From: Gemmatimonadota bacterium
Lineage (GTDB): Bacteria > Gemmatimonadota > Gemmatimonadetes > Longimicrobiales > Gaopeijiaceae
Direction: 5' to 3'
Assembly (NCBI GenBank): GCA_028873815.1
Contig: JAPPNN010000035.1
Span: 1-64,000 of the forward strand
Length of the DNA: 64,000 nt
The notes beneath the pieces are model-generated. The model was not told the DNA's origin, made no database searches, and worked only from the letters and a program-made list of their open reading frames with translations. Position numbers and translations under genes: made by a program. Shown piece after piece: positions 9,357-17,987 of the stretch; position 1 is the stretch's first letter, and each line of letters starts with the position of its first letter.

Positions 9357-12046
9357 CCGACCAGTTCGGCAACCACCCTCGCACCATGACGGACCGCGTC
9401 CGCGATCCCGTCCGGATCGGCCACTCCGGCCTGTGCCATGTGCGGCCGACCGCCACCGCTCCCTCCCACACCGGCTGCGACCTCACGCACCACGCGGTCC
9501 GCCCGCGCCCCCGCCGCGATCGCCTGGTCACTTGCAAACGCGAAGAGGGACAGCTTGCCCTCCGGCATCCGGGCCACCACAACCGCGACCCCGGCACCCT
9601 CCGATGCCCGGAACGCGTCGCCCCACTTCCGCACATCGCCGGGACCCCGTACGCTGAGGCGCACACTGCGGTAGGTCAGGCTGCGCCCGCCAACATCGAA
9701 TTCAGCCTCGGCCAGCACGTCGGCTCCACCGCCGCCACGGCTGCGCAGGTCGTCCACCAGCCGTTCGAGAGCCCGCTTATCCTTCAGGAGTTGCCCGACG
9801 CGCCGCTCCACGTTGTCCGGCATGGACTTCACCGAGACCGCCAACGCCTCGATACGATCCCTGTAGCCGTCCAGGTATTCGAATGCCTTGCGCCCCGTCA
9901 GGGCCTCGATCCGCCTGACGCCCCCGCCCACTCCGGTCTCTGACGTAACCTTGAAGAGCCCGATTTCGCCCGTGCGCCCGACGTGGGTCCCCCCACACAA
10001 CTCCATGCTCACCCCCGGCACCTCGACCACGCGCACCTCGTCGGCGTATTTCTCACCGAAGAGCGCCATCGCCCCGGCACGGACAGCTTCGTCGTACGGG
10101 CGAACCGACGTGTGCACGGGGTGATTGAGCCAGACCCCCTCGTTCACCATCGCCTCGACTGCTTCGATCTGCGCCTGCGTCATGGGCGCCGTATGTGAGA
10201 AGTCGAACCTGAGCCGGGCGGGCTCAACAAGCGAACCGCGCTGCACGACATGCTCTCCCAGGAAGGAGCGCAGGGCAGCGTGAAGGAGGTGGGTGGCGGT
10301 GTGGTTGCGTTCGGTATCGCGGCGCGAGCGGGTATCAACCTGCGCGGTGACCGGGGAGCCGAGCACGGCTTCACCGGGGAATTCGCCCGTCGGCCGACCA
10401 CGGATGAGGACGTGGCCGCCGTCGCGCACGAGGTCCTCCACGACCATGCTCCATCCGTCGGCGACTACCTGGCCGCGGTCGGAGACCTGGCCGCCGGCTT
10501 CCAGGTAGAAGGGACAGTCCTGCAGGATCAGACTCACGCGGCCGTCCCGGAAGCAGTAGTCGACCACGTCAGTACCGGTGCCAAGCGTGTCGTAGCCTAC
10601 GAATCGCGGGGCCGGCGACCCCTCCGGCATGTGCCACGGGGGTGACGGGCAAGGTGCGGACACGCCCGTGGCGGGCCCGTCAAGGCTGCCGGCCACCTCT
10701 GGCGCCGTGCCGACACCCGCTCCCTCCCGTGACCTTTGCCGTTGCACCTCCAGCGCCTCCTCGAATCCCTCCATGTCGAGAGCGTAACCGCGTTCGTCCG
10801 CCACGATGCGGGTCAGATCGGCCGGGAATCCGAATGTGTCATACAGCCGGAATACCTCGGCACCGGGAATCACCGGACGAGGCGAGGTGTCGGCGGGCAC
10901 GCTCGGCGCCACCTGGACCAGTCTGTCCATGCCCCCCTCGATGGTGCCGAGGAAGCGCACCTCTTCCGCGCGTGTCATTGCCACAATGCTGTCGCGCCGG
11001 GCCGCAAGTTCGGGATAGCCCTCTGCCATCTCGTCGATCACGACCCGGGCCACGGCCGCCAGCGTGGGCTCGCGCCTGCCCAGGAGCCACGCGTGCCGTA
11101 CCCCACGCCGTAGAATGCGCCTCAATACGTATCCGCGACCGTCGTTCGACGGAAAGACGCCGTCGGCGAGCAGGAAGGCGACTGCGCGGGCGTGATCGGC
11201 GAGGACGCGGAACGAGACCCCTTCTTCGGTGGCTTTCGCGTACGGGCGCCCCACCACCGACGCCACTTCGTCGAGCAGGGGCAGGAACAGGTCCGTGTGG
11301 TAGTTGCTCCCGACACCCTGCATGACCGACGCCAGTCGCTCCAGTCCCAGCCCGGTATCGATGCTCGGGGCCGGAAGGGGGTGCTGGACCCCGTTTTCAT
11401 CGCGGTCGAACTGCATGAAGACGAGGTTCCACAGCTCCAGGAATTCGCCCGCCTCTCCCAGTGCCTCGAATTCGGCCTTCGGGAGCACGATGCCCCGCTC
11501 CCTCCGGGGACGCATGTCGTAGTGCACCTCGGAGCACGGACCGCAGGGCCCCGTATCGGCCATCTGCCAAAAGTTGTCCTTGTCTCCCAGCCGGTAGATC
11601 CGCTCGGGCGGGACCCCCGCCACCTCGGCCCAGAGCTCGGCCGCTTCATCGTCGGTGTGATGGACGGTGACGAAGAGACGGTCCACTTCAAGTCCCATCT
11701 CGACCGTCAGGAAGTCCCAGGCGTATCGTATGGCCTCGCGCTTGAAGTAGTCGCCGAACGAGAAGTTGCCCAGCATCTCGAAGAATGTGTGATGCCTGGC
11801 CGTTCGTCCGACCTCTTCCAGATCGTTATGCTTGCCCCCCGCGCGCACACACTTCTGGGAGGTTACGGCCCGCGCAAAAGCAAGATCCTCGGTCCCGAGG
11901 AACGCATTCTTGAACTGGACCATCCCCGCGTTCGTGAAGAGGAGTGTGGGGTCGTTGGCGGGCACCAGCGACGAGCTGGGACGGACCTCGTGGCCGTGGT
12001 CCCGGAAGAACTCGAGGAACCTGCTTCGGATTTCGGGGGATTTCAT
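9353..12046 (-). CDS. alaS: Alanyl-tRNA synthetase
   Basis: AlaS charges tRNA-Ala and edits mischarged Ser and Gly. The 897-residue protein has the class II catalytic domain from the N-terminus (LFTNAGMVQFKNAFLG near residue 36, HHTFFEMLGNFSFGDYFK near residue 85), the tRNA-recognition region, the editing domain with HTATHLLHAAL near residue 580, the editing zinc cluster CGGTHVGRTGEIG, and the C-terminal C-Ala domain ending in GGGRPHMAQAG. Length and order are normal. The ATG begins MKSPEIRSRFLEFF. It lies 195 bases downstream of recA, where recX is often found; here there is none. Confidence 0.98.
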   Translation of the reverse strand: MKSPEIRSRFLEFFRDHGHEVRPSSSLVPANDPTLLFTNAGMVQFKNAFLGTEDLAFARAVTSQKCVRAGGKHNDLEEVGRTARHHTFFEMLGNFSFGDYFKREAIRYAWDFLTVEMGLEVDRLFVTVHHTDDEAAELWAEVAGVPPERIYRLGDKDNFWQMADTGPCGPCSEVHYDMRPRRERGIVLPKAEFEALGEAGEFLELWNLVFMQFDRDENGVQHPLPAPSIDTGLGLERLASVMQGVGSNYHTDLFLPLLDEVASVVGRPYAKATEEGVSFRVLADHARAVAFLLADGVFPSNDGRGYVLRRILRRGVRHAWLLGRREPTLAAVARVVIDEMAEGYPELAARRDSIVAMTRAEEVRFLGTIEGGMDRLVQVAPSVPADTSPRPVIPGAEVFRLYDTFGFPADLTRIVADERGYALDMEGFEEALEVQRQRSREGAGVGTAPEVAGSLDGPATGVSAPCPSPPWHMPEGSPAPRFVGYDTLGTGTDVVDYCFRDGRVSLILQDCPFYLEAGGQVSDRGQVVADGWSMVVEDLVRDGGHVLIRGRPTGEFPGEAVLGSPVTAQVDTRSRRDTERNHTATHLLHAALRSFLGEHVVQRGSLVEPARLRFDFSHTAPMTQAQIEAVEAMVNEGVWLNHPVHTSVRPYDEAVRAGAMALFGEKYADEVRVVEVPGVSMELCGGTHVGRTGEIGLFKVTSETGVGGGVRRIEALTGRKAFEYLDGYRDRIEALAVSVKSMPDNVERRVGQLLKDKRALERLVDDLRSRGGGGADVLAEAEFDVGGRSLTYRSVRLSVRGPGDVRKWGDAFRASEGAGVAVVVARMPEGKLSLFAFASDQAIAAGARADRVVREVAAGVGGSGGGRPHMAQAGVADPDGIADAVRHGARVVAELVG

Positions 12047-12241
12047 CGGATGAGCATGCGGCGGAATCGCCGTCGGTCGGTCGGTTCATTTTCCGGCTGC
12101 CCGCCGAGTGTTCACCGGAGCGGGCTGACCGTAAAGTTAGCCCAACCTGGACTCAACCGCCCAAGGCCGTCCCAATCGCAGGCCCGACCGGACCACCCCG
12201 CCGCAGCCACGCGCCGGAGTGATCCGCCCCCCCGCCGGTGC

Positions 12242-13348
12242 TCACACCACCTTTACCGCGGGGCTCTCCTGTTCGCCGGCGCCCCCGCGCGTCTTCTCTT
12301 CCGCCTGGCGGATCCCCAATGCCACCAGCAGGCGCGCTTCGATCTCCTCGGCAATGTCGGTGTTCTCTTCGAGGAAGGTCCGGACATTCTCCTTCCCCTG
12401 CCCCAACCGCAGATCGCCATAGGAGAACCACGACCCGGACTTGTCGACGACTCCCCGCTCGACACCGATATCGATCAGAAGACCCGTGTGGCTGATTCCC
12501 TTTCCGTAAAGAATGTCGAATTCAGCCTGTTTGAACGGCGGGGCGCACTTGTTCTTGACCACTTTCACCCGGGTCCGATTTCCGATGATCTCCGGGCCGT
12601 CCTTCAGGGCTCCGATGCGCCGGATATCCATGCGCAGGGACGCATAGAACTTGAGGGCACGCCCTCCGGAAGTCGTTTCCGGACTCCCGAACATGACGCC
12701 GATCTTCTCCCGGATCTGGTTGGTGAAGATGACGGCGGCGTTGGACCGGCTCACTGCACCGGTCAGCTTCCTGAGAGCCTGGCTCATCAGGCGGGCCTGA
12801 AGCCCTACGTGCGAGTCTCCCATCTCTCCTTCGATCTCCGCTCTGGGAACCAGCGCGGCGACCGAGTCCACCACGATAACGTCCACGGCGTTGCTGCGGA
12901 TGAGCACCTCTGCAATCTCCAACGCCTGCTCACCCGTATCGGGCTGCGACACCAGCAGGTTGTCGACGTCGATTCCGAGCCTGCGCGCGTACTGGATGTC
13001 GAGCGCATGCTCCGCGTCGATGAACGCGGCGATGCCCCCGCCCAGCTGCGCGTTGGCGATCACGTGCAGGCAGAGGGTCGTCTTGCCCGACGACTCGGGG
13101 CCGTAGATCTCGCTAATTCGTCCCTTGGGGACTCCCCCGACTCCAATTACGGCATCCAGATTGATCGCGCCGGTCGATATGCTCTCGATCTGGAGGCTGG
13201 CGCTGTCCGAACCCATGCGCATGATCGCCCCCCGGCCGTATGATCGCTCAATCTGGGTGAGGGCGGTGGTGAGTGCTTTCTCCCGTCGTTGCCGTTCCTT
13301 ACCGTTCCCTGGTGGTGTCGGCGTTGAGGATTTCGGGTTCCTGGACAT
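12242..13348 (-). CDS. recA: Recombinase RecA
   Basis: RecA forms ATP-dependent filaments on single-stranded DNA, promotes strand exchange and triggers LexA self-cleavage. The 368-residue protein has Walker [10 protein letters not shown] near residue 82, the Walker B region [12 protein letters not shown] near residue 155, the L2-region signature [19 protein letters not shown], and an alanine- and glutamate-rich C-terminal tail. The N-terminal 25 residues are basic and proline-rich, longer than in E. coli. GAAAGG lies just upstream of the ATG. A strong housekeeping-type promoter is visible upstream. I looked for standard LexA boxes of the E. coli or B. subtilis kind and saw none. Confidence 0.98.
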   Translation of the reverse strand: MSRNPKSSTPTPPGNGKERQRREKALTTALTQIERSYGRGAIMRMGSDSASLQIESISTGAINLDAVIGVGGVPKGRISEIYGPESSGKTTLCLHVIANAQLGGGIAAFIDAEHALDIQYARRLGIDVDNLLVSQPDTGEQALEIAEVLIRSNAVDVIVVDSVAALVPRAEIEGEMGDSHVGLQARLMSQALRKLTGAVSRSNAAVIFTNQIREKIGVMFGSPETTSGGRALKFYASLRMDIRRIGALKDGPEIIGNRTRVKVVKNKCAPPFKQAEFDILYGKGISHTGLLIDIGVERGVVDKSGSWFSYGDLRLGQGKENVRTFLEENTDIAEEIEARLLVALGIRQAEEKTRGGAGEQESPAVKVV

Positions 13349-13364
13349 TTACGACCTTTCGCTT

Positions 13365-13379
13365 GCCCCCCGAGGGGGC
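13365..13379 (-). promoter_or_regulatory. Stable hairpin in the recA 5' leader
   Basis: On the minus strand GCCCCC and GGGGGC pair around a three-base loop, giving a six-base-pair all-G/C stem. It ends 16 bases before the recA start, directly upstream of the GAAAGG ribosome-binding site. It could shape access to the start or protect the mRNA 5' region. It could equally be chance in GC-rich DNA. Confidence 0.4.
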
Positions 13380-13455
13380 GTGGGGTCGGTCACGTCGCGT
13401 GGCGGCTTCCAGCGGACTCGGCCGACGCTTTCGCAACCGACAAATGCTAATACCG

Positions 13456-13483
13456 AAGATAAAACGAAATAGCTCCTGGTCAA
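13456..13483 (-). promoter_or_regulatory. Predicted sigma-70-type promoter of recA
   Basis: On the minus strand TTGACC (13483..13478) is followed after 16 bases by TATCTT (13461..13456), close to the consensus. The surrounding bases are much more AT-rich than the rest of the window. Transcription would begin about 100 bases before the recA ATG, leaving a leader that contains the G/C hairpin. Confidence 0.6.
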
Positions 13484-13603
13484 GCTCTGCGAGAGGCGCG
13501 GTCGGAGGATCAAACCGGGCCCTGGCCGGGTACCTTCCGGTCTCCGCGTCTTCACGGTTCCGTTTCGGGAACTTGCTGCGTACCGGAGAAGATATCCTTA
13601 TCC

Positions 13604-15043
13604 ATGGGCGATAACATGTCTGAACGAGCCAACTTTTCGCGCGACTGCGATCTGGTCGCTATCGGCGGCGGCACGGGAGGCCTGGTGACCGCGGCCGGCG
13701 CGGCCTATCTGGGCCTCAAACCGGCTCTCGTAGAGAAGTCGGCGCTTGGTGGAGATTGCCTGTGGACCGGATGCGTGCCCTCGAAGGCACTGATTGCGTC
13801 CGCACGCCTGGCCCACAACATCGACCACGCCTCTACTCTGGGATTGCAATCCGACGGGGCCCGGAGCGAGTTCCGCGCGGTCATGGAACGAATGAGGGCC
13901 GCGCGCGCGACGGTCGCCCATCACGACGACCCCGAGAGATTCCGCAAGATGGGGGTGTCCGTCCACTTCGGAGCCGCCCGGTTCCTGGACGCTTCGACCG
14001 TGGAGGTGGAGGGAGTTGGAAGAATCCGGTCGAAGCGCTTCGTGATCGCGACAGGCGCGGTTCCCGCCATTCCTCCCATCCCAGGCCTGGACGAAGCAGG
14101 CTACTGGACCTACGAGACCGTGTTCGATCAGAACGAACTGCCCGGTTCAATTGCGATTCTCGGCGGGGGTCCGATCGGACTCGAGTTCGCGCAGGTGTTC
14201 GCCCGGCTCGGGTCGCGCGTGACGGTCCTCGAGATGGCCCCCACGATTCTGATCCGGGAGGACCCCGATGTCGCCGCCTTCATGCACCGCCTCCTGACCG
14301 CCGAGGGTATCGAGATCCGCGTCGGGACCATGGCCACCGGCGTTCGCACTGAAGGAAACACCACGGTTGTGGAGACAAGCGAAGGGGGCTCCGTGACCGT
14401 GGACCGCGTGTTCGTAGCCACCGGGCGCCGGCCTCTCACGGAGGGCCTGAACCTCGAGGCCGCCGCGATCCGGACGGAAGGGGGAGCGGTGGCCGTCGAC
14501 TCCCGGCTGCAGACTTCGTCCGGTTCCGCTTGGGCGGTTGGCGACGTCACGGGTGCAATGCAATTCACGCACGTCGCCGAACAGATGGCCAAGGTCGCGC
14601 TGCGCAACGCGGTCATTCCGGGCAGCTCGAAGATCCGCTATGACAGCGTACCGTGGGTGACCTTTACCGACCCCGAGATCGCTCACGTGGGAATGTCCGA
14701 GGCCGAAGCCGAGGCGGCAGGCGGAACGACCTACCGATACGAGCTCGAGGACCTCGACCGCGCGATCGTGGACGCGTCGGCGGTGGGGTTCGTCAAGGTC
14801 TCCGCCGACCGCAGGGGCAGGGTGCTGGGAGCTACGGTCGTCGCTCATGGCGGCGGGGAGCTGATCCTGCCCCTGGTCATGGCCAGGCAACACGGACTGA
14901 CCCTTGGCCGGATCGCCAACACCATCTTCCCGTACCCGACAATGGTCGAAGGCGTAAAGCGGGCGGCGGGAGAATACATGCGCTCCCGACTCGACACCAC
15001 ATCGGGCAGACTGCTCAAGAGAATCATCCAATGGCTCAAATAG
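13604..15043 (+). CDS. MerA-like pyridine nucleotide-disulfide oxidoreductase
   Basis: This is a 479-residue FAD-dependent class I disulfide reductase of the mercuric reductase/lipoamide dehydrogenase group. Visible marks are AIGGGTGG for FAD near residue 19, the redox pair GGDCLWTGCVPSK (Cys52 and Cys57), the NAD(P) motif ILGGGPIGLEFA near residue 188, and AVGDVTG near residue 312. The C-terminal IFPYPTMVEGVKRAA has the MerA-type tyrosine rather than the lipoamide dehydrogenase His-Glu pair, but the chain ends in RIIQWLK and lacks the vicinal cysteines that deliver Hg(II). True mercuric reductase activity is therefore unlikely, and the physiological substrate is unknown. The gene overlaps the next one by 13 bases. 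A second possible start is MSERANF, four codons in. Confidence 0.85.
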   Translation: MGDNMSERANFSRDCDLVAIGGGTGGLVTAAGAAYLGLKPALVEKSALGGDCLWTGCVPSKALIASARLAHNIDHASTLGLQSDGARSEFRAVMERMRAARATVAHHDDPERFRKMGVSVHFGAARFLDASTVEVEGVGRIRSKRFVIATGAVPAIPPIPGLDEAGYWTYETVFDQNELPGSIAILGGGPIGLEFAQVFARLGSRVTVLEMAPTILIREDPDVAAFMHRLLTAEGIEIRVGTMATGVRTEGNTTVVETSEGGSVTVDRVFVATGRRPLTEGLNLEAAAIRTEGGAVAVDSRLQTSSGSAWAVGDVTGAMQFTHVAEQMAKVALRNAVIPGSSKIRYDSVPWVTFTDPEIAHVGMSEAEAEAAGGTTYRYELEDLDRAIVDASAVGFVKVSADRRGRVLGATVVAHGGGELILPLVMARQHGLTLGRIANTIFPYPTMVEGVKRAAGEYMRSRLDTTSGRLLKRIIQWLK

Positions 15044-16563
15044 ACGAAAACAACCGGTCCGGACGCGCAGGCGCCCTCCTGAAACTGGGGCTCCTGGCCG
15101 TCATACTGATCGGTGGGTACGTGGCGGCCGCCCGGACGCCGCTGGGAGCCTACCTTACGCGGGAGGGCATCGGCGAGGCGATCGAATTGCTACGGGGCAA
15201 CCCCTGGGCACCGTTGATTTTCGTCGCGACCTACGCAACCGCGACCGCGCTGGCCGTTCCGGGTACGATCCTCACGCTCGCCGGCGGGGCACTGTTCGGC
15301 TTCTACTGGGGTACGCTGTTCAATTTCCTGGCCGCCAATATCGGCGCCAACGCCGCGTTCGCCCTCTCGCGCACGCTGGGCGGAGACGGTGTGCGGCGCC
15401 TGATGGGCGACGACTCGGCGGCGCTCCGGAAGCTGGACCGGGTCGTCGGAAAGCACGGGTTCCGGGGATTGCTGACGCTTCGCCTCATCCCTCTCGTTCC
15501 CTTCAACGCCCTCAACTTCGGATCGGGGCTCGTGGCCCTCAAGTGGCGCAACTACGCTATCGCGACGCTGATCGGCATCCTTCCCGGCACCGCCGTCTAC
15601 ACATTCTTCGCCCACTCGCTCCTGCAGGGCTCGCTGGAGGCCTCGCGAGATGCGCTGTTCGGGGTTCTGCTGGCCGGGGCCCTTCTCATTCTCCTGAGCT
15701 TTCTGCCGGCGATACTGAAGCGCCTGGGCGTCAAACTGCCCGGAATGTCTGCCGTCGTCGTGCCCCTGGTCGGGCTCTCCTTCGCGGGAAGGCCGGCAGC
15801 CGCCGTGCAGGAGACAACCGCCCCGCCACTTCCCGATCACTCGGTGTTTACGCAGGTGCTCGCCGAGATCGTCGAGGGGCCGCTGGTGAACTATTCGCGC
15901 CTGGCCGCGGACCCGGCGAGACTCAACCGCTACATCGCCACCCTGGCGTCCACCGATCCGTCGGCCCTCGCCGCCGCCGGTGAAGGCGACCAGCTCGCGT
16001 TCTGGATCAACGCCTACAACGCCTGCATGCTCAAGCGCGTGATCGAGCACTATCCGATCCGGAGAGCAGGAGGTCTGCGGCGGCTGAGGAATGCGGCTGC
16101 CGGCCGGCCGGAGCACTCGGTGTGGCAGATCGATGACGTTTTCACCGGAGCGCATTGCCCCGTGGCAGGCGCCGACCGCTCGCAGGACGAGATCGAACAC
16201 GAGATCATCCGCCCCATGGGGGATCCCCGCATTCACCTCGCGATCAACTGCGCTGCACTGAGCTGTCCGCCCCTCATCTCCCAGGCCTATATCGGAGATA
16301 CGCTCGACCGGCAACTGGACGAGAGAGTGATCGCGTTCGTCCGCGATCCCGCCCACTTCGAGGTGTCGGTCGCGGACGGAGCCCCGACCGTGAGAGTCAA
16401 CAGGGTCCTCGACTGGTTCAACGAGGACTTCGGGGGTCACGAGGGCATTCTCGCCTTCCTCGCCGAGTACCTCGACGGGGCCGACAGAAACGCGGCCGCG
16501 GACCCGGCTGCCCGACTGGTCTTCTTCGACTACGACTGGACCCTGAACGACGCGCCGCATTGA
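15031..16563 (+). CDS. VTT/TVP38 membrane domain fused to a DUF547 domain
   Basis: This 510-residue protein has two parts. Residues 1-235 form a TVP38/TMEM64 (VTT, DedA-like) membrane domain with GTILTLAGGALFGFYWG near residue 78 and the signature RLIPLVPFNALNFGSGL near residue 151. Residues from about 265 to the end are a DUF547 domain, with FWINAYNACMLKRV, the cysteine-containing NCAALSCPPL and RVLDWFNEDF. The joint at residues 239-260 looks like a signal peptide (Met, hydrophobic core, AAAVQE). This suggests two ancestral genes joined by loss of a stop, or an internal start at 15745. VTT proteins are linked to lipid scrambling or transport; DUF547 has no firm function. The gene overlaps both neighbours. 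Confidence 0.85.
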   Translation: MAQIDENNRSGRAGALLKLGLLAVILIGGYVAAARTPLGAYLTREGIGEAIELLRGNPWAPLIFVATYATATALAVPGTILTLAGGALFGFYWGTLFNFLAANIGANAAFALSRTLGGDGVRRLMGDDSAALRKLDRVVGKHGFRGLLTLRLIPLVPFNALNFGSGLVALKWRNYAIATLIGILPGTAVYTFFAHSLLQGSLEASRDALFGVLLAGALLILLSFLPAILKRLGVKLPGMSAVVVPLVGLSFAGRPAAAVQETTAPPLPDHSVFTQVLAEIVEGPLVNYSRLAADPARLNRYIATLASTDPSALAAAGEGDQLAFWINAYNACMLKRVIEHYPIRRAGGLRRLRNAAAGRPEHSVWQIDDVFTGAHCPVAGADRSQDEIEHEIIRPMGDPRIHLAINCAALSCPPLISQAYIGDTLDRQLDERVIAFVRDPAHFEVSVADGAPTVRVNRVLDWFNEDFGGHEGILAFLAEYLDGADRNAAADPAARLVFFDYDWTLNDAPH

Positions 16564-17987
16564 TGGTTCCGCAGGGGCCGCGCCACCCGTCGCAGGGACA
16601 TGCGGGAGGGAACGGGAGCACGGCCTCCCTCGGCATCGTCATCCCCGCACTGGACGAGGAGGAGGCACTGCCTGCACTGCTTCTGGACCTCGCTCGCCTG
16701 GCCATCGATCATCGAGTGTTGGTCGTGGACGGCGGCTCGTGGGACGGGACGGTCGCCGCGGCAAGAGGCGGCGGAGCAGAGGTTATGAGGAGCCGGCCTG
16801 GCCGGGCACGGCAGATGAACGCGGGCGCCGCCTTCCTCGGCACCCGATGGTTGCTGTTTCTGCACGCGGACTCACGGCTCGACGATTCGGCCCTGCGCTC
16901 CATCGCAACGCACGTTCAGCGGGACGTTCCGGTAGCAGGGTACTTCGGTCTGGCCATCGCGCACGAACACGTCTTCTACAGGATGATCGAGGCCGGACAG
17001 AGGATCCGGCAGCGACTCGCCGGTCTTGTCTATGGGGATCAGGGCCTGCTGATCCGTCGCGACCTCTTCGCGGGCATCGGCGGCTATCCGGACGAACCGA
17101 TCATGGAGGACGTAGTCCTGAACCGGCGACTGCTGGAGACGGGACAGCTCGTTCCCCTTCCGGGCACGTTGACAACCAGTTCGCGCCGCTACGAGGAGGA
17201 GGGCCGCGTCCGCGCGTTGTTTCGCAACATGCGCACGATCACCCGTTTCCTGTCCGGGACGGACCCCTCCCTTCTTGCCCGCCGGTACCGGCCGCGGAGG
17301 GCGCACGGCATCGGCGCACGCCGGACTGCACGGGAGGCGGGCCCGGAGAGCGCCACGCTTCTCGTGTTCGCAAAGGCCCCCCGGCCCGGGACGGTCAAGA
17401 CGCGGCTGGCGCGCACCATCGGGAACGAGCAGGCGACGGCGCTGTACCGGCGCATGGGCCGCCAGATCGTCGCCAACGTGCGACCGGCGCCGGCCCGGAT
17501 GGTGGTCTGCTACGATCCCCCGGGCGGCGAAGCGGAGATCCGGCACTGGCTCGGCGACGCGCTTCACCTCTGCTGGCCCCAGGGAAGCGGCGATCTGGGG
17601 ACCAGGATGTCGCGAATGGTGGAACGTGCCTTCTCCGACTCGGATCGTGTCGTCGTCGTCGGCACCGATACCCCCGCCGTCGGCGCAGACACGGTCACGC
17701 GGGCCTTCGCGGCGCTCGACACCGCCGACATCGTCATTGGCCCCGCCCGGGACGGCGGCTACTACCTGATAGGGCTGCAGGGGCCGCATCCGGACCTGTT
17801 TGCGGGGATCCGCTGGAGCACCGGGTCCGTGCTCGCGGAAACCAGGAAGCGGACCGAACGGCTGGGACTGTCGGTCACCTGGCTGGAAATGGAAGGAGAT
17901 ATCGACACTGCCGACGACCTCACCCCGGAGATCATGAGCTGGCTGAGATCCGGGGAGCGTGGGACGGGATCTCGCGCGTCACTTTAG
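16563..17987 (+). CDS. Fusion of TIGR04283-like GT2 glycosyltransferase and TIGR04282-like (DUF2064) transferase
   Basis: This 474-residue protein joins two transferase domains usually encoded separately. Residues 22-250 resemble TIGR04283: GIVIPALDEEEALP, VVDGGSWDGT, SRPGRARQMNAGA, the metal-binding FLHADSR, and EDVVLNRRL. Residues 268-465 resemble TIGR04282/DUF2064: VFAKAPRPGTVKTRLA, VVVVGTDTPAVGA, and PARDGGYYLIGL. These families are named for their link to arsenosugar biosynthesis or rSAM/selenodomain loci. No ArsM or ArsS gene is in this window. The ATG shares its A with the upstream TGA (TGATG). The 3' end overlaps the convergent gene by nine bases. The sugar donor and acceptor are unknown. 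Confidence 0.85.
   Translation: MVPQGPRHPSQGHAGGNGSTASLGIVIPALDEEEALPALLLDLARLAIDHRVLVVDGGSWDGTVAAARGGGAEVMRSRPGRARQMNAGAAFLGTRWLLFLHADSRLDDSALRSIATHVQRDVPVAGYFGLAIAHEHVFYRMIEAGQRIRQRLAGLVYGDQGLLIRRDLFAGIGGYPDEPIMEDVVLNRRLLETGQLVPLPGTLTTSSRRYEEEGRVRALFRNMRTITRFLSGTDPSLLARRYRPRRAHGIGARRTAREAGPESATLLVFAKAPRPGTVKTRLARTIGNEQATALYRRMGRQIVANVRPAPARMVVCYDPPGGEAEIRHWLGDALHLCWPQGSGDLGTRMSRMVERAFSDSDRVVVVGTDTPAVGADTVTRAFAALDTADIVIGPARDGGYYLIGLQGPHPDLFAGIRWSTGSVLAETRKRTERLGLSVTWLEMEGDIDTADDLTPEIMSWLRSGERGTGSRASL

Noticed and set aside
11192-13243. A 683-residue plus-strand ORF opposite alaS and recA
   Set aside because: Antisense shadow of two highly conserved genes.
13604-15043. Annotation as mercuric reductase or lipoamide dehydrogenase
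   Set aside because: The C-terminal cysteine pair of MerA and the His-Glu pair of lipoamide dehydrogenase are both absent, and no mer or pdh genes are near.
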